A stretch of DNA of 64,000 nucleotides from Promethearchaeia archaeon (GCA_029856105.1 JAHQWH010000002.1:1-64000); one strand, 5' to 3'; positions 25,391 to 37,259 are shown, counted from the stretch's first letter. Notes: a model not told the origin generated them from the letters alone. A program made the numbers and translations.

Positions 25391-26182
25391 ATGAAAATTG
25401 GAATACTATCAAAAAGAACAGGAAACTTCACTGGTAAAATCAAGCTTTACTTAGAAAAGAAAGGACATTCAGTGAATATTTATACTGCTAGCAATCTATG
25501 CGTTAATGATGCTCTCTTAATAAACGATTTTTACATATTAAAATCTAAACATCTATTTTATCTCTATGCAGGTTATTTTTTAGAAGCTAATAATGTTCCC
25601 GTTATCCCAAGTACAGATATTAGTTATCGACATAAAAATCGAATTGAATCTTACTTTTCTATTAAAAATACTAATCTCTTACTTCCAAATGTTTTTATGG
25701 GAACTATTGATACTTTAAAAAGTCAATTAAAAAAAATTGATTTACCGCTTATTTCAAAACCAATTTTAGGCTCTGGAAGTAAGGGGGTTAAAGTTATTAA
25801 TTCTTTTCAAGATTTTAATACTATTACCGAAGAGAGTTTTTATTTAGAAAAATTTATTGAAGGCATTCACTACTTAGCATACTTTATAGATGAAGAGATC
25901 TGTATCTGTGAAAAAAAACCTTTAGCAAACGAACACGACAAAGTAAAAATAATTGTTTCCGATGGTGAGATAGAAGAATATATAATTAAATGGAAGAATA
26001 ACTATAATCTCTTATTTGGCCACCTAGATCTTGTAAGAGATAACAACACTGATAAATTATTCGTGGTAGATGCGGGAACCTTTCCTGAATTTTCAAATTG
26101 GAAGCATAATAGTGATCCCGTTTCGAAAGTATGTAACTTAATTTTGGATAGATATCAACAAATATTAAACAAAACGGAGTAA
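25391..26182 (+). CDS. ITPK-like ATP-grasp protein (copy D, most diverged)
   Basis: About 263 residues. I chose the ATG at 25391 (MKIGILSKR, like copy C) over a TTG at 25379. The ATP-grasp core is visible as LISKPILGSGSKGVKVI and FYLEKFIEGIHYLAYFI. The final metal motif reads DAGTFPEFSNW: the usual Asn of D-x-N is replaced by Gly, so catalysis may be altered. It lies 14 bp after copy C and 38 bp before the HAD gene. A regulatory or non-catalytic role is possible. Confidence 0.6.
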   Translation: MKIGILSKRTGNFTGKIKLYLEKKGHSVNIYTASNLCVNDALLINDFYILKSKHLFYLYAGYFLEANNVPVIPSTDISYRHKNRIESYFSIKNTNLLLPNVFMGTIDTLKSQLKKIDLPLISKPILGSGSKGVKVINSFQDFNTITEESFYLEKFIEGIHYLAYFIDEEICICEKKPLANEHDKVKIIVSDGEIEEYIIKWKNNYNLLFGHLDLVRDNNTDKLFVVDAGTFPEFSNWKHNSDPVSKVCNLILDRYQQILNKTE

Positions 26183-26220
26183 AAGTTTACAAAAAGAGGT
26201 ATAGAATTTTTACATTAAAT

Positions 26221-27234
26221 ATGAATTCGCCCAATAACTTTCCTAGTTCAGACGAAAATGAATACGCGACATCTTCAATATTCAAAAAACAAAAGGTTAA
26301 ACTATATGAGATTAAGCACTTTCTTTTTGATTTTGGAGGAGTATTAATAGAAAAGTCATTTGTATTAGATAATTTATTTGATTTTATTGAGCATGATCTA
26401 AATATTAAAATTCCATCAAAAGAAATTGATCCATATCTCAAAAAATTAAGACGAAGGTTATCGTCTGGAAGGATTTCTGCTAGAACATTTTTAGAATCGA
26501 TATTTGAGACTTATTATGTACCTTTCCAAAAAAAAAATGAAGCGTTACCGCCAAAAAAAGTTAATATCGAGTATTACTTGGAGCTTTGGTTTAACCTTTA
26601 TTCTCAAGTTACTCACATATCGTCTGATATGGCAGAGATTATCGATCTTTTACATTTAGCGGGGTATACTGTAAGTCTTTTGTCAAATACTTATGACATT
26701 CATGCGAAATCAAATGAATTAAGGGGTTTTTACGATAATTTTGATAACGTGTTTTTATCGAACGAAATTGGATTAATTAAACCCGATATGGATAAATACA
26801 TATATGTATTAAAAAAATTAGGTTCCAAACCAAAAAGATGTATTTTTGTTGATGATAAAATAAGTAATCTTATTCCTGCACATGAATTAGGAATAATCGT
26901 TATAAAATTCGAATCTTTCGAGAAGTTTAAACAGCAATTAAACGATATAGGCATAATAGAAATAAGCCCAAATTTAAGGAAAGAAATCAAGAAAAAGTAT
27001 GAATCATATAAAAAAAAGAAAAAGGAATATAACAAAATAAAAAGGGAATACAAGAAGGCTAAAAAAAAGTATCTAAATAAAAGATATAGAAAGAAAAAAT
27101 CATTAAAGAGAAGGCTTGATTTTCAAAAAAAGCGAGCAGAATACCAAAAGAAAAAGATTGAATATCAAAATGAAAGGGATAAGAAAAAGGAAGAACTAAT
27201 ATCAAAAGTTAAATTAAATTTTTATAGTAATTAA
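26221..27234 (+). CDS. HAD-family phosphatase with a long basic C-terminal tail
   Basis: 337 residues. Residues ~30-240 are a HAD hydrolase of the YihX-like group: LFDFGGVLI (motif I), SLLSNTYD (motif II), and IKPDMDKYIY with IFVDDKISNL (motifs III and IV). Residues ~245-330 are an extreme Lys/Arg/Tyr-rich helix with repeated KKKxEYxK-type units, likely a charged coiled coil able to bind nucleic acid, polyphosphate or acidic membranes. It lies 38 bp after kinase D, so a phosphatase acting on the kinase products is plausible. The track of basic residues is unusual for this family. Confidence 0.78.
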   Translation: MNSPNNFPSSDENEYATSSIFKKQKVKLYEIKHFLFDFGGVLIEKSFVLDNLFDFIEHDLNIKIPSKEIDPYLKKLRRRLSSGRISARTFLESIFETYYVPFQKKNEALPPKKVNIEYYLELWFNLYSQVTHISSDMAEIIDLLHLAGYTVSLLSNTYDIHAKSNELRGFYDNFDNVFLSNEIGLIKPDMDKYIYVLKKLGSKPKRCIFVDDKISNLIPAHELGIIVIKFESFEKFKQQLNDIGIIEISPNLRKEIKKKYESYKKKKKEYNKIKREYKKAKKKYLNKRYRKKKSLKRRLDFQKKRAEYQKKKIEYQNERDKKKEELISKVKLNFYSN

Positions 27235-27237
27235 CCA

Positions 27238-28368
27238 TTATTTATTTTCTTCTGTTTCGGTATCGCTTTCTTTATTGTAAGCTTCTAGCTTTTCCATAAC
27301 GGATTCTGCGGGTGATGCCGCAGGAATTGGTATTTTTTCGTAAATTTCAATAAATTTTACATCATTTATATCTTCGCTCATATGAGTCTGAAGGTCCATG
27401 GCAAACCCAAATTTAAAGTAAGTGAGATTTTGGAACAGAAACATTTTAGGAACTGTAATTTCTAGAGTCTTATCCTCCGCATGGTTTATGATAAATTCAG
27501 CAGCACTCTCTTTAGGAATCCCCTTTGTAATCATGAAATATTCAATTTTTTCGTTAAAATCTTCTATTTTATCGATAATCTCTAGGTTGTAGTCGATTGG
27601 TTGACCCGCTAAAGGATGGTTATAGTCGATAATGACTTTTCCTTGCATAATATTAGAAACTACGCCTCTTTGGCCTTTTTTATTGGTAAAATCTTGACCA
27701 AATTCGGGGTTCTTGCCTTCATTTAATTTTCTAAACTTAGCGATACCAATTCTTTCGATTTTTTGAGGGTCTCTTTTACCAAATGCTTTAGTTGGGGGTA
27801 TTCTTACAGATTTCTTTTCAAAGTAATTCATTTCTTTAATTGTTTCAGTTAATCCCTCGTTTAAGAATCCTGGCTTTCCAACAATAATGAATTCTGGAGT
27901 GTAATGACCTTGTTTAGCCTTTTCTTCATCGTAAATTCCCGATTTTCTTGCGTCCTCCTCGGTAGAAACTCTAAAAACTTTTCCTTTTTGGGTTCTTGCT
28001 GTCATTTTTAAGAGTACAAAATCACCCTCTTCAACTTTTTTTCCTTGTAATTTGTTTTTCTTTTCTTCTAATTTCTTAGCTTCTTCTTGAATTCTTTTTT
28101 CTTCCTTTGCATCTGTTTCCACTTCTGCGGATACTTTATCGTTTTCTACTGTACTACCCTCTGATGTAGCCTTATTTGAGCCACCTAACAAATCTTTTGC
28201 ATTGCTTACGAATTTTTCAGCAGTAGCCTTTCCAATACCTTTAAGTTGTGTTAACTCATCCACATTCGCATCTGCTAATTTCTCAACTGTGTCAATCCCA
28301 GCTTCTATTAGAACTTCTTGCTTTTTGCCAACACCTTTCACATCTTCTAAATTCATTCCTAAAACCAT
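27238..28368 (-). CDS. SlyD-like FKBP prolyl isomerase fused to a helix-hairpin-helix domain
   Basis: 376 residues. Residues 1-62 form a pair of helix-hairpin-helix units (VKGVGKKQEVLIEAGI and LKGIGKATAEKFV), a DNA-binding type domain. A charged coiled linker follows (~63-110). Residues ~110-275 are an archaeal long-type FKBP/SlyD domain with an IF insert (RIPPTKAFGKRDPQKIERI and DYNHPLAGQPIDYNLEI). The last ~100 residues form a further domain as in archaeal FKBP26. The isomerase half should fold proteins; the HhH half suggests tethering to DNA. Its 3' end faces the HAD gene 3 bp away. Confidence 0.85.
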   Translation of the reverse strand: MVLGMNLEDVKGVGKKQEVLIEAGIDTVEKLADANVDELTQLKGIGKATAEKFVSNAKDLLGGSNKATSEGSTVENDKVSAEVETDAKEEKRIQEEAKKLEEKKNKLQGKKVEEGDFVLLKMTARTQKGKVFRVSTEEDARKSGIYDEEKAKQGHYTPEFIIVGKPGFLNEGLTETIKEMNYFEKKSVRIPPTKAFGKRDPQKIERIGIAKFRKLNEGKNPEFGQDFTNKKGQRGVVSNIMQGKVIIDYNHPLAGQPIDYNLEIIDKIEDFNEKIEYFMITKGIPKESAAEFIINHAEDKTLEITVPKMFLFQNLTYFKFGFAMDLQTHMSEDINDVKFIEIYEKIPIPAASPAESVMEKLEAYNKESDTETEENK

Positions 28369-28437
28369 TAAATAATGTTAGTTAAGTTATACCAGTTAGA
28401 TATTAAAATTTTTCATTACTTATTACTTTTTCCAAAC

Positions 28438-29550
28438 TTAAGATACTGGCTCATACAAAATTCCTAAGTCGTCAGCATAATTCTTAACAGCGTGCATTTC
28501 TTCTATTGAAGGTCTTCTGTTTATTTCTTTATATTTATGAGCCAAATATTCTGGGTGATATTGACCCATCAAATTTACAACACAATTCGGAATCTCTTTT
28601 GCCATATAATCTAATATTGGCTTAGAACAGCATTCCACATGATTAGGCATAACCAAATGTCGAATTATTATTTCCCCGCTTCCAAAATCGTGAATTCTTT
28701 TAAGATTACGAGTTATGACATCGTAATAACCTTTTATTCCGGAGTATTTTTCTCCACATTCGTTGTTGCCGTATTTAAAATCAGGTAACCAAAAATCTAT
28801 AAAATCTATAATGAGAGACAATGATTTGTTAGTAAGATAAAAGTTTGAATTCCAGAGTTGCGTAATGTTTGAAATTTGATGGTGAAAACTACCTACAATA
28901 GTATGAAGGTTCGGGATAGGATCACCTCCTACATAATTGATATTAATAGCACCTTTCCCAACTAATTTTTCTGCAAGAGCAGCTAATTGTAAAACATCAA
29001 CTTTTTGAGCTATGTCTTCAATATTTCTTCGACCTTTCCAAGCTTGAGAAATGTCGTAATTCTGACAAAAGACGCAACCAAAATTACAACCTTGGAAAAA
29101 GATAGTACCGCTTGGTATCAGCGGAGCTTCTTCGCCCATATGTAAAAAAGCAGAGGAAACAAACGAATCTTTCGATATCAGACAAAATCCTTTTTCACCA
29201 TCTATACGGTTAACCTTACATTGCCTTTCGCAAAAAATGCAGCTCTCAAGATATTTATTTGCTAATTCTTCAGCTAGAGTAATATAATTTTTTGAAGCTA
29301 TGCTACGATTTTTAAGATCTTCAGTTGGATTTTTCAACAACTCATTAAATTCTACAGATTTTTTCTTTAACAAATTCTCTAAATGTTCTATAGTATCTTT
29401 TGTATCGTATTCACATTTTATACTTTTTGCGATAATATACCTAGCAACGTCCTTATTGTCAATGATCCCTCGATACCTAGGAAATCTTTTGAGCAGTTCT
29501 TCGTTTTTCCACACCGAAATTGAGTCTGGTCGAAGAATTCTAAAAACCAT
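28438..29550 (-). CDS. Radical SAM protein, PflX/COG1313-like
   Basis: 370 residues. The radical SAM cluster motif is CNFGCVFCQN (CxxxCxxC). Before it, CIFCERQCKVNR and GFCLIS form the extra cysteine region typical of the PFL-activating-enzyme-like COG1313 family. The remaining TIM-barrel pattern (INYVGGDPIPNL, WLPDFKYGN, RHLVMPNH) is intact. The glycyl-radical or other substrate is unknown. There is no obvious partner enzyme beside it. Confidence 0.85.
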   Translation of the reverse strand: MVFRILRPDSISVWKNEELLKRFPRYRGIIDNKDVARYIIAKSIKCEYDTKDTIEHLENLLKKKSVEFNELLKNPTEDLKNRSIASKNYITLAEELANKYLESCIFCERQCKVNRIDGEKGFCLISKDSFVSSAFLHMGEEAPLIPSGTIFFQGCNFGCVFCQNYDISQAWKGRRNIEDIAQKVDVLQLAALAEKLVGKGAININYVGGDPIPNLHTIVGSFHHQISNITQLWNSNFYLTNKSLSLIIDFIDFWLPDFKYGNNECGEKYSGIKGYYDVITRNLKRIHDFGSGEIIIRHLVMPNHVECCSKPILDYMAKEIPNCVVNLMGQYHPEYLAHKYKEINRRPSIEEMHAVKNYADDLGILYEPVS

Positions 29551-29643
29551 AATTAATATATTAGAAACATTTTTTAATATGATTTTCGCTAAATTTATTT
29601 TTAAATGTAAGAATGAGAAATGGACGAGGATAGAGTTAAAGAA

Positions 29644-30372
29644 TTAGGTTTCAAATGCTAACCATTTGATGATGTTTGAAAGAAATTTAATATTATCACC
29701 AGCATCTAATCCAAAATCATCTTCAATAAGCCAATCTGATGAACCTATAGTTACACATCTCCCGCTAAAAAACTCAGATACACTACAAATAGGCACTATG
29801 CCAACTGCTTCTATGTCGTCGTCAACTGTATATTTAAATTCTGCTTTTTCGGAAGTAACGATTATGTCCTCAACATCCTCTTCCGTTAGTGTAAAAAAAG
29901 TACAGTTTGGTAGGACTACTTCAGTAATTCCTTCAGTTATCGGATGGTTAAATAAGAGGTTTATTAGTACGTTTTGTTTGTTGACTAAAAAATGTGAATG
30001 TGATTCTTGAATTACGCCGTTCCAAAATCGTCGTACTCCCGTCATTTTATACAACACCCGAATAGAACCTTGCTTCATAGGAATGTCTTTATCGCCCCCG
30101 CTTCCGCTAGTTAAGAAAAGGCCTCCTCCATCCCCAACATAACGCTTAATTGCTAATAGTTCGTCCTTAGTAAATTTATCTGCCTTTCCGTCTTTAGTAT
30201 GCTGAATATTTCCCATAAATAGAATATCATAATCTTCAAGTGTATCAAAATCTATAGGTCCTTCATTTTTGTCAATATAATCCACTTCTAATTCGTCTTC
30301 GCTCAATGAAAAATCGGGAAATTCCTCTATCTTTTCTTTGTGAGATAAATCAACTATTATACTAAATGGCAT
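29644..30372 (-). CDS. GIFT-domain (IFT52-like, GATase-like) protein
   Basis: 242 residues. The fold order suits the glutamine-amidotransferase-like GIFT domain known from IFT52 and ABC-associated proteins: YDILFMGNI, then FTKDELLAIKRYVGDGGGLFLT, then GRCVTIGSSDWLIEDD and a final helix FLSNIIKWL. The same sequence of segments is seen in the N-terminal half of eukaryotic IFT52. No catalytic cysteine is apparent at the nucleophile elbow, so it is probably a binding protein. It is located between the radical SAM gene and psmB on the same strand. Confidence 0.6.
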   Translation of the reverse strand: MPFSIIVDLSHKEKIEEFPDFSLSEDELEVDYIDKNEGPIDFDTLEDYDILFMGNIQHTKDGKADKFTKDELLAIKRYVGDGGGLFLTSGSGGDKDIPMKQGSIRVLYKMTGVRRFWNGVIQESHSHFLVNKQNVLINLLFNHPITEGITEVVLPNCTFFTLTEEDVEDIIVTSEKAEFKYTVDDDIEAVGIVPICSVSEFFSGRCVTIGSSDWLIEDDFGLDAGDNIKFLSNIIKWLAFET

Positions 30373-30583
30373 CTTAATGCTACTCCACGATCTAATTTGC
30401 GTTAATTTTTGATAAAGTGTATTTGTTTATCCTTGTTTATCCTAAGTTGTTAAAAGTGTTAATTCTTCTAACTAAAATAATATAATTTTTATTTTTAAAG
30501 ATATGGTATTATTATTAAAGGTTTCTAAAAAAAAGGGGCTATTTAAACTTTATCCTTGTGTAATGTTTAAATATCTAAAGGCG

Positions 30584-30618
30584 AAAAGATAAAAGATAAA
30601 AGATAGAAAAGATAAAAA
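30584..30618 (-). terminator. T-rich repeated terminator downstream of psmB
   Basis: On the minus strand, units of the form TTTTATC follow one another (with one TTTTCTATC variant) 12 bp after the psmB stop codon. Repeated U-tracts of this sort suit archaeal termination and FttA-dependent cleavage. It is a short tandem repeat, not a CRISPR array. Confidence 0.5.
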
Positions 30619-30630
30619 TAGGCTTATTGC

Positions 30631-31326
30631 TTATCCCTTTATGGAAATGAAGTCTCTTTTTGCTTCTCCTTCTTTTTTGATGATGGCAATATCAATCCCA
30701 TTTCCGGATGCCATATCTCTTATGATACTAGAGGAGATTGCTTTAATTAAAATTTGCTTTCCTTCTTTAATTGTTAAATCGTCTTTATATTTAGCCTCGA
30801 GAACGCCGTACGAAAAATTTTGACCGCTCCCCACTGCGCAAAACTTCTCGGGCAAAATTGACCCATACGCACCAATATCCAAAAGAGTAGGACCTTCTTC
30901 TTCGGTTACTCCCCCAAGTATGAGTCCAACTTGAAAAGGATACATTTTATTCTGGTACAAAATGTTGGCCAACAATTTCCCAGCGCTTTTAACTTTAATT
31001 GATTTTTCTCTTTTTAATTGATATAACGAAGTTTCAGCCCGCATAACATCTATGAGATATTGTGCGTCTGCTACGCCTCCAGCAATAGTCATATACAAGT
31101 GGTCTTGAATCATATGCAATTTCTCAGCAGTTTTACTAGCAACAAAATAACCCATTGACGCTCTTTTATCTGTTCCTAAGATAACTGCGTCTTTAACAAC
31201 TAAACCGACTGTAGTAGTCCCAGTTTTGAAGGTTTGGGTTTTAAAATTTTGAGAATTACTAGCAATAATATCAGAATCTCTTGAAAAAACCGACTTAGAT
31301 GGAATAATTAAATCTTCTTTTCTCAT
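30631..31326 (-). CDS. psmB: Proteasome subunit beta
   Basis: 231 residues. The self-processing site is TGTTTVGL, placing the catalytic threonine at residue 37; the partner residues Asp53 (TDKRAS) and Lys69 (KTAEKLH) are present, as is the GSGQNFSYG loop. The subunit forms the proteolytic inner rings of the 20S proteasome. The propeptide of 36 residues is much longer than the few residues usual in model archaea. No alpha subunit or ATPase is in the window. Confidence 0.93.
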   Translation of the reverse strand: MRKEDLIIPSKSVFSRDSDIIASNSQNFKTQTFKTGTTTVGLVVKDAVILGTDKRASMGYFVASKTAEKLHMIQDHLYMTIAGGVADAQYLIDVMRAETSLYQLKREKSIKVKSAGKLLANILYQNKMYPFQVGLILGGVTEEEGPTLLDIGAYGSILPEKFCAVGSGQNFSYGVLEAKYKDDLTIKEGKQILIKAISSSIIRDMASGNGIDIAIIKKEGEAKRDFISIKG

Positions 31327-31431
31327 AATTTCTTTAAAGGTCTCTTGTTTTAATAATTTTTTTTAATTTTTTATAAATCGCTGTACCCTAAAACTGATTA
31401 TAAATAAGATCGGTTAAAATTTAGATCTCTT

Positions 31432-31854
31432 TTATTCAATTTTTCTTGAAATTCTTGAGAGGGGGTGCCCTTTTGCCTTGAGTTCAAGCTCACTGAACCA
31501 CCCAAAAGGAGGCCTAAGCACATTGAATCCATTCTCAACTAGTTTTCTCTCAAGATTCTTTAACGCTTTCAGGCCAAATTCAGGATTACTTAATTCGCCA
31601 AACAGATGGGCGAAGGAAAGTAGAATTATGTTCGACACTTTGAGTTGAGTGGCAATTTTTTCGATTTCTTTTATAGCGTTAGGAATGAATTCTGTACTAC
31701 CCTCATCTCGCTTTTCTACGCTTATGTATAATGCAATTACATTTTCAAATCCATTTTCTCTATTTTCTTCTGTCAATTCTTCAAATATTTTTGAACGGCT
31801 TCTTTTTGTCGCCTTATATCTAAAGTAATCGCAATGAAAAGAAAGAAATCTCAT
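31432..31854 (-). CDS. Free-standing archaeal ThrRS editing domain
   Basis: 140 residues, matching the N-terminal editing domain of archaeal threonyl-tRNA synthetase from end to end: MRFLSFHCDYFRYKATKR at the start, ALYISVEKRD, LLSFAHLFGELSNPE and the end RPPFGWFSELELKAKGHPL. This domain removes serine wrongly attached to tRNA-Thr. Here it is a separate protein with its own stop codon and no synthetase attached. The main ThrRS is elsewhere. Archaea with split ThrRS are known, where the domain works in trans. Confidence 0.88.
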   Translation of the reverse strand: MRFLSFHCDYFRYKATKRSRSKIFEELTEENRENGFENVIALYISVEKRDEGSTEFIPNAIKEIEKIATQLKVSNIILLSFAHLFGELSNPEFGLKALKNLERKLVENGFNVLRPPFGWFSELELKAKGHPLSRISRKIE

Positions 31855-31928
31855 AATTTTAATAATATTTTAATATTTTAATGTCTATTTTTTTTTTAAG
31901 TCAGAAATTAACATTCTTAACTAGGAAC

Positions 31929-32264
31929 TCATAAATGCTCAATAGAATCAATTTCCCAGAGAAATTTTTTAAGATCAATCTTGTAGCTATCTCTAAACAC
32001 AACACCTTCTTTTTCTAACAAATGTTTTTGATAATTTCGATCATCAAAAGATTTCATGGATATTTTTCCTTGTGAATTTATAACTCGATGCCAAGGTAGT
32101 TTGTATTTCTTTGTTGAGGAATGTAATAGCCACGAAACTTGTCTTGCAGCTTGCGGGTTACCAGCTAATTTTGCGATTCTTCCATAAGTTAGGACCTTCC
32201 CGCTAGGTATATTCTTAATTATTTTGATAACATCTTGAGTGAAATCACTTGTAATACAAATCAC
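31929..32264 (-). CDS. Alkyltransferase-like protein (ATL)
   Basis: 111 residues, only the DNA-binding half of O6-alkylguanine alkyltransferase. The active-site motif reads PWHRVI instead of PCHRV: the acceptor cysteine is replaced by tryptophan, the defining change of ATL proteins. These bind alkylated guanine and flip it to recruit nucleotide excision repair instead of repairing it. The recorded start is GTG at 32264, with AGGTG overlapping it. The helix-turn-helix (TYGRIAKLAGNPQAARQV) is intact. Confidence 0.88.
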   Translation of the reverse strand: MICITSDFTQDVIKIIKNIPSGKVLTYGRIAKLAGNPQAARQVSWLLHSSTKKYKLPWHRVINSQGKISMKSFDDRNYQKHLLEKEGVVFRDSYKIDLKKFLWEIDSIEHL

Positions 32265-32441
32265 CTTTATTTATTTAGAATAAACTTTTAACAACCTTAG
32301 CCATTTTTCTCAAACTTAGACATGTTACAAAATTAATTAATTTAAGAATAATTATTAATTCTTGATTAAATATCGTTCTATAAATTAGATTTACATCATA
32401 AACAATAATTTATAACTAAAAAACATTCATAGTGACTCTGA

Positions 32442-35579
<3,138 letters not shown>

Positions 35580-35598
35580 AAAGAGTAGTAATTTAATT

Positions 35599-36735
35599 TT
35601 ACTCTGAAAATTTTTTAATTTTTATAGGTTTTCCTCCAGAACGAGCCGACTTAGACGCAGCAATTCCCGATAAACAGAAATTAGCAGCTGTTTTTGCGTG
35701 GATGATCGGTTTTACTTTATTATTGATGGCTTGTAACCAATCCTCCATAATACGAACTGAAGAACCGTAATGTAAACCTTCAACTGGAGGTATTACTGTT
35801 GATAACTCGTTATTATCAATAATTTTTGATTTTCCTTTTCGATGACGACTCTTACTAATTCTATGTCCATCAGTTAGAAATAAACGCCCTGGTTTCCCTA
35901 TTTGATAACATTCATATGTCCCTAAACGCCCCGTAACTTGAATAATAAGGCGGGAAGGTTCTCTGGCAAAAATATAGGCGTTAGCGCATTTTGCAATTGC
36001 TCCAGTTTCTGTTTTAAATAAACCTACTTGAAACGCTTTAGCGGGATGGCAGATTGGATTTGCTTGGTAACCTCCAATATCATTTGCGTAGCTTACAACT
36101 TCAACGAATGGCACAGGTTTTTTAATTCCACCTAACGCAACTTGAGTAGAACCAATCGTGTGGGCATACATTAAAGGATCAAATAACTGGTACCAAGAAT
36201 CTATGCGGGGCGTGTCAACATCGCCAAAATTCCCTTCTCTCCACCTATATGTTACATCGTGCAAATATTCAGATTCCGAATAAACGATTGGACCAATCTT
36301 GCCAGAAGATGCAAGGTGTCCCGCAAATAAAACTTCTGAGTAAAAACAGTAATTTTCTCCAAGTTGATAAACTTTTCCTGAATTCTCTTCAGCATTTATA
36401 ATTTTTTTAATATCTTTTTCATTAATTGCCATAGGTACTTCAGAAAATACATGTAACCCCGCTTCTAGTGCCGCAACAGCTTGGTCTGCGTGATATTGAG
36501 GGGGACTACTAATTATAATGGCATCAAGTTCACCTGTATCTAAAAGATCTTCAAAAGATTTAGCTACTTTTATATCTTTAATTTTATTAAGCATCTGATT
36601 CGCATTAGGATCTGGATCGAACCCAACTATCCATCTTGTACGCCCTATTAACCTTGGATGATTTTTTAGCTCTGATATGTGACCTAATGCATTGAGACCA
36701 TAACCTACTAAGCCATACCGTAATGCTTCTACCAT
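35599..36735 (-). CDS. Gfo/Idh/MocA-family oxidoreductase
   Basis: 378 residues. The Rossmann start is YGLVGYGLNALGHI. The nicotinamide-site lysine motif EKP is replaced by SEVPMAIN, which is seen in some family branches and may mean altered chemistry. The C-terminal substrate domain follows. Members oxidise or isomerise sugars, amino sugars and inositols. It lies 20 bp after lacZ in the convergent direction and is divergent from the GH4 remnant, so it fits the carbohydrate context. Confidence 0.82.
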   Translation of the reverse strand: MVEALRYGLVGYGLNALGHISELKNHPRLIGRTRWIVGFDPDPNANQMLNKIKDIKVAKSFEDLLDTGELDAIIISSPPQYHADQAVAALEAGLHVFSEVPMAINEKDIKKIINAEENSGKVYQLGENYCFYSEVLFAGHLASSGKIGPIVYSESEYLHDVTYRWREGNFGDVDTPRIDSWYQLFDPLMYAHTIGSTQVALGGIKKPVPFVEVVSYANDIGGYQANPICHPAKAFQVGLFKTETGAIAKCANAYIFAREPSRLIIQVTGRLGTYECYQIGKPGRLFLTDGHRISKSRHRKGKSKIIDNNELSTVIPPVEGLHYGSSVRIMEDWLQAINNKVKPIIHAKTAANFCLSGIAASKSARSGGKPIKIKKFSE

Positions 36736-36812
36736 ATTCTATTATATTATAAGGTAAGTGACATTTATCTAATTTGCGATATTTTCCTATCAAAATTAAT
36801 GTTGGTTGAATC

Positions 36813-37202
36813 ATGGAAAAAAGAATAGTATTAATTGGAGCCGGGATCGCTTCATTTGGCCCTGCTACATTGATGGATCTTAATCTTAGTTCAGTTTTAT
36901 CTGGATCAACTGTTGTTCTTCATGATATTGACGAAGAAAAGCTATAAATGGTTTATCAAATTGTTGTAAAAGACAATAAAAAGCTTGGTAATAAGTTCAA
37001 TATCGAGCAAACAACAATTAGATCGAAGGCATTAAAAGATGCGGATTTTGTTATTTCTTCCATTGAAAAAGGAGATCGGTTCGAATTGCGTTGGCAAGAC
37101 AATACAATACCAAGAAAACATGGTTCTACGGAAAGGATGGCTGAGAATGGAGGTCCTGGTGGGTTTTTTCATAGCGTACGACAATTTTTTTTAAAAAATT
37201 AG
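36813..37202 (+). pseudogene. GH4-family glycosidase remnant with in-frame stop
   Basis: The first 45 codons (KRIVLIGAGIASFGPATL, GSTVVLHDIDEEKL) match the NAD-binding start of GH4 glycosidases such as alpha-galactosidase. A TAA at 36945-36947 interrupts the frame, which then continues in the same phase with LKDADFVISSIEKGDRFEL and MAENGGPGGFFHSVRQ, all GH4 landmarks. After ~130 codons it ends, whereas GH4 enzymes have about 450 residues. The gene is therefore broken both by a nonsense codon and by loss of its 3' two-thirds. Confidence 0.82.
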
Positions 37203-37259
37203 GTAAAAATAATCTTCTATAAACATTAGAACTTAATCAATAGGATTTGAAAATTAAAC

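Noticed and set aside
30584-30618. Short tandem repeat considered as a CRISPR-like array
   Set aside because: Units of about seven bases without spacers; better read as a T-rich terminator on the minus strand.
36945-36947. TAA in the GH4 remnant read as a recoded stop
   Set aside because: All other genes end at TAA, TAG or TGA normally and this gene is also truncated, so a nonsense mutation is simpler.
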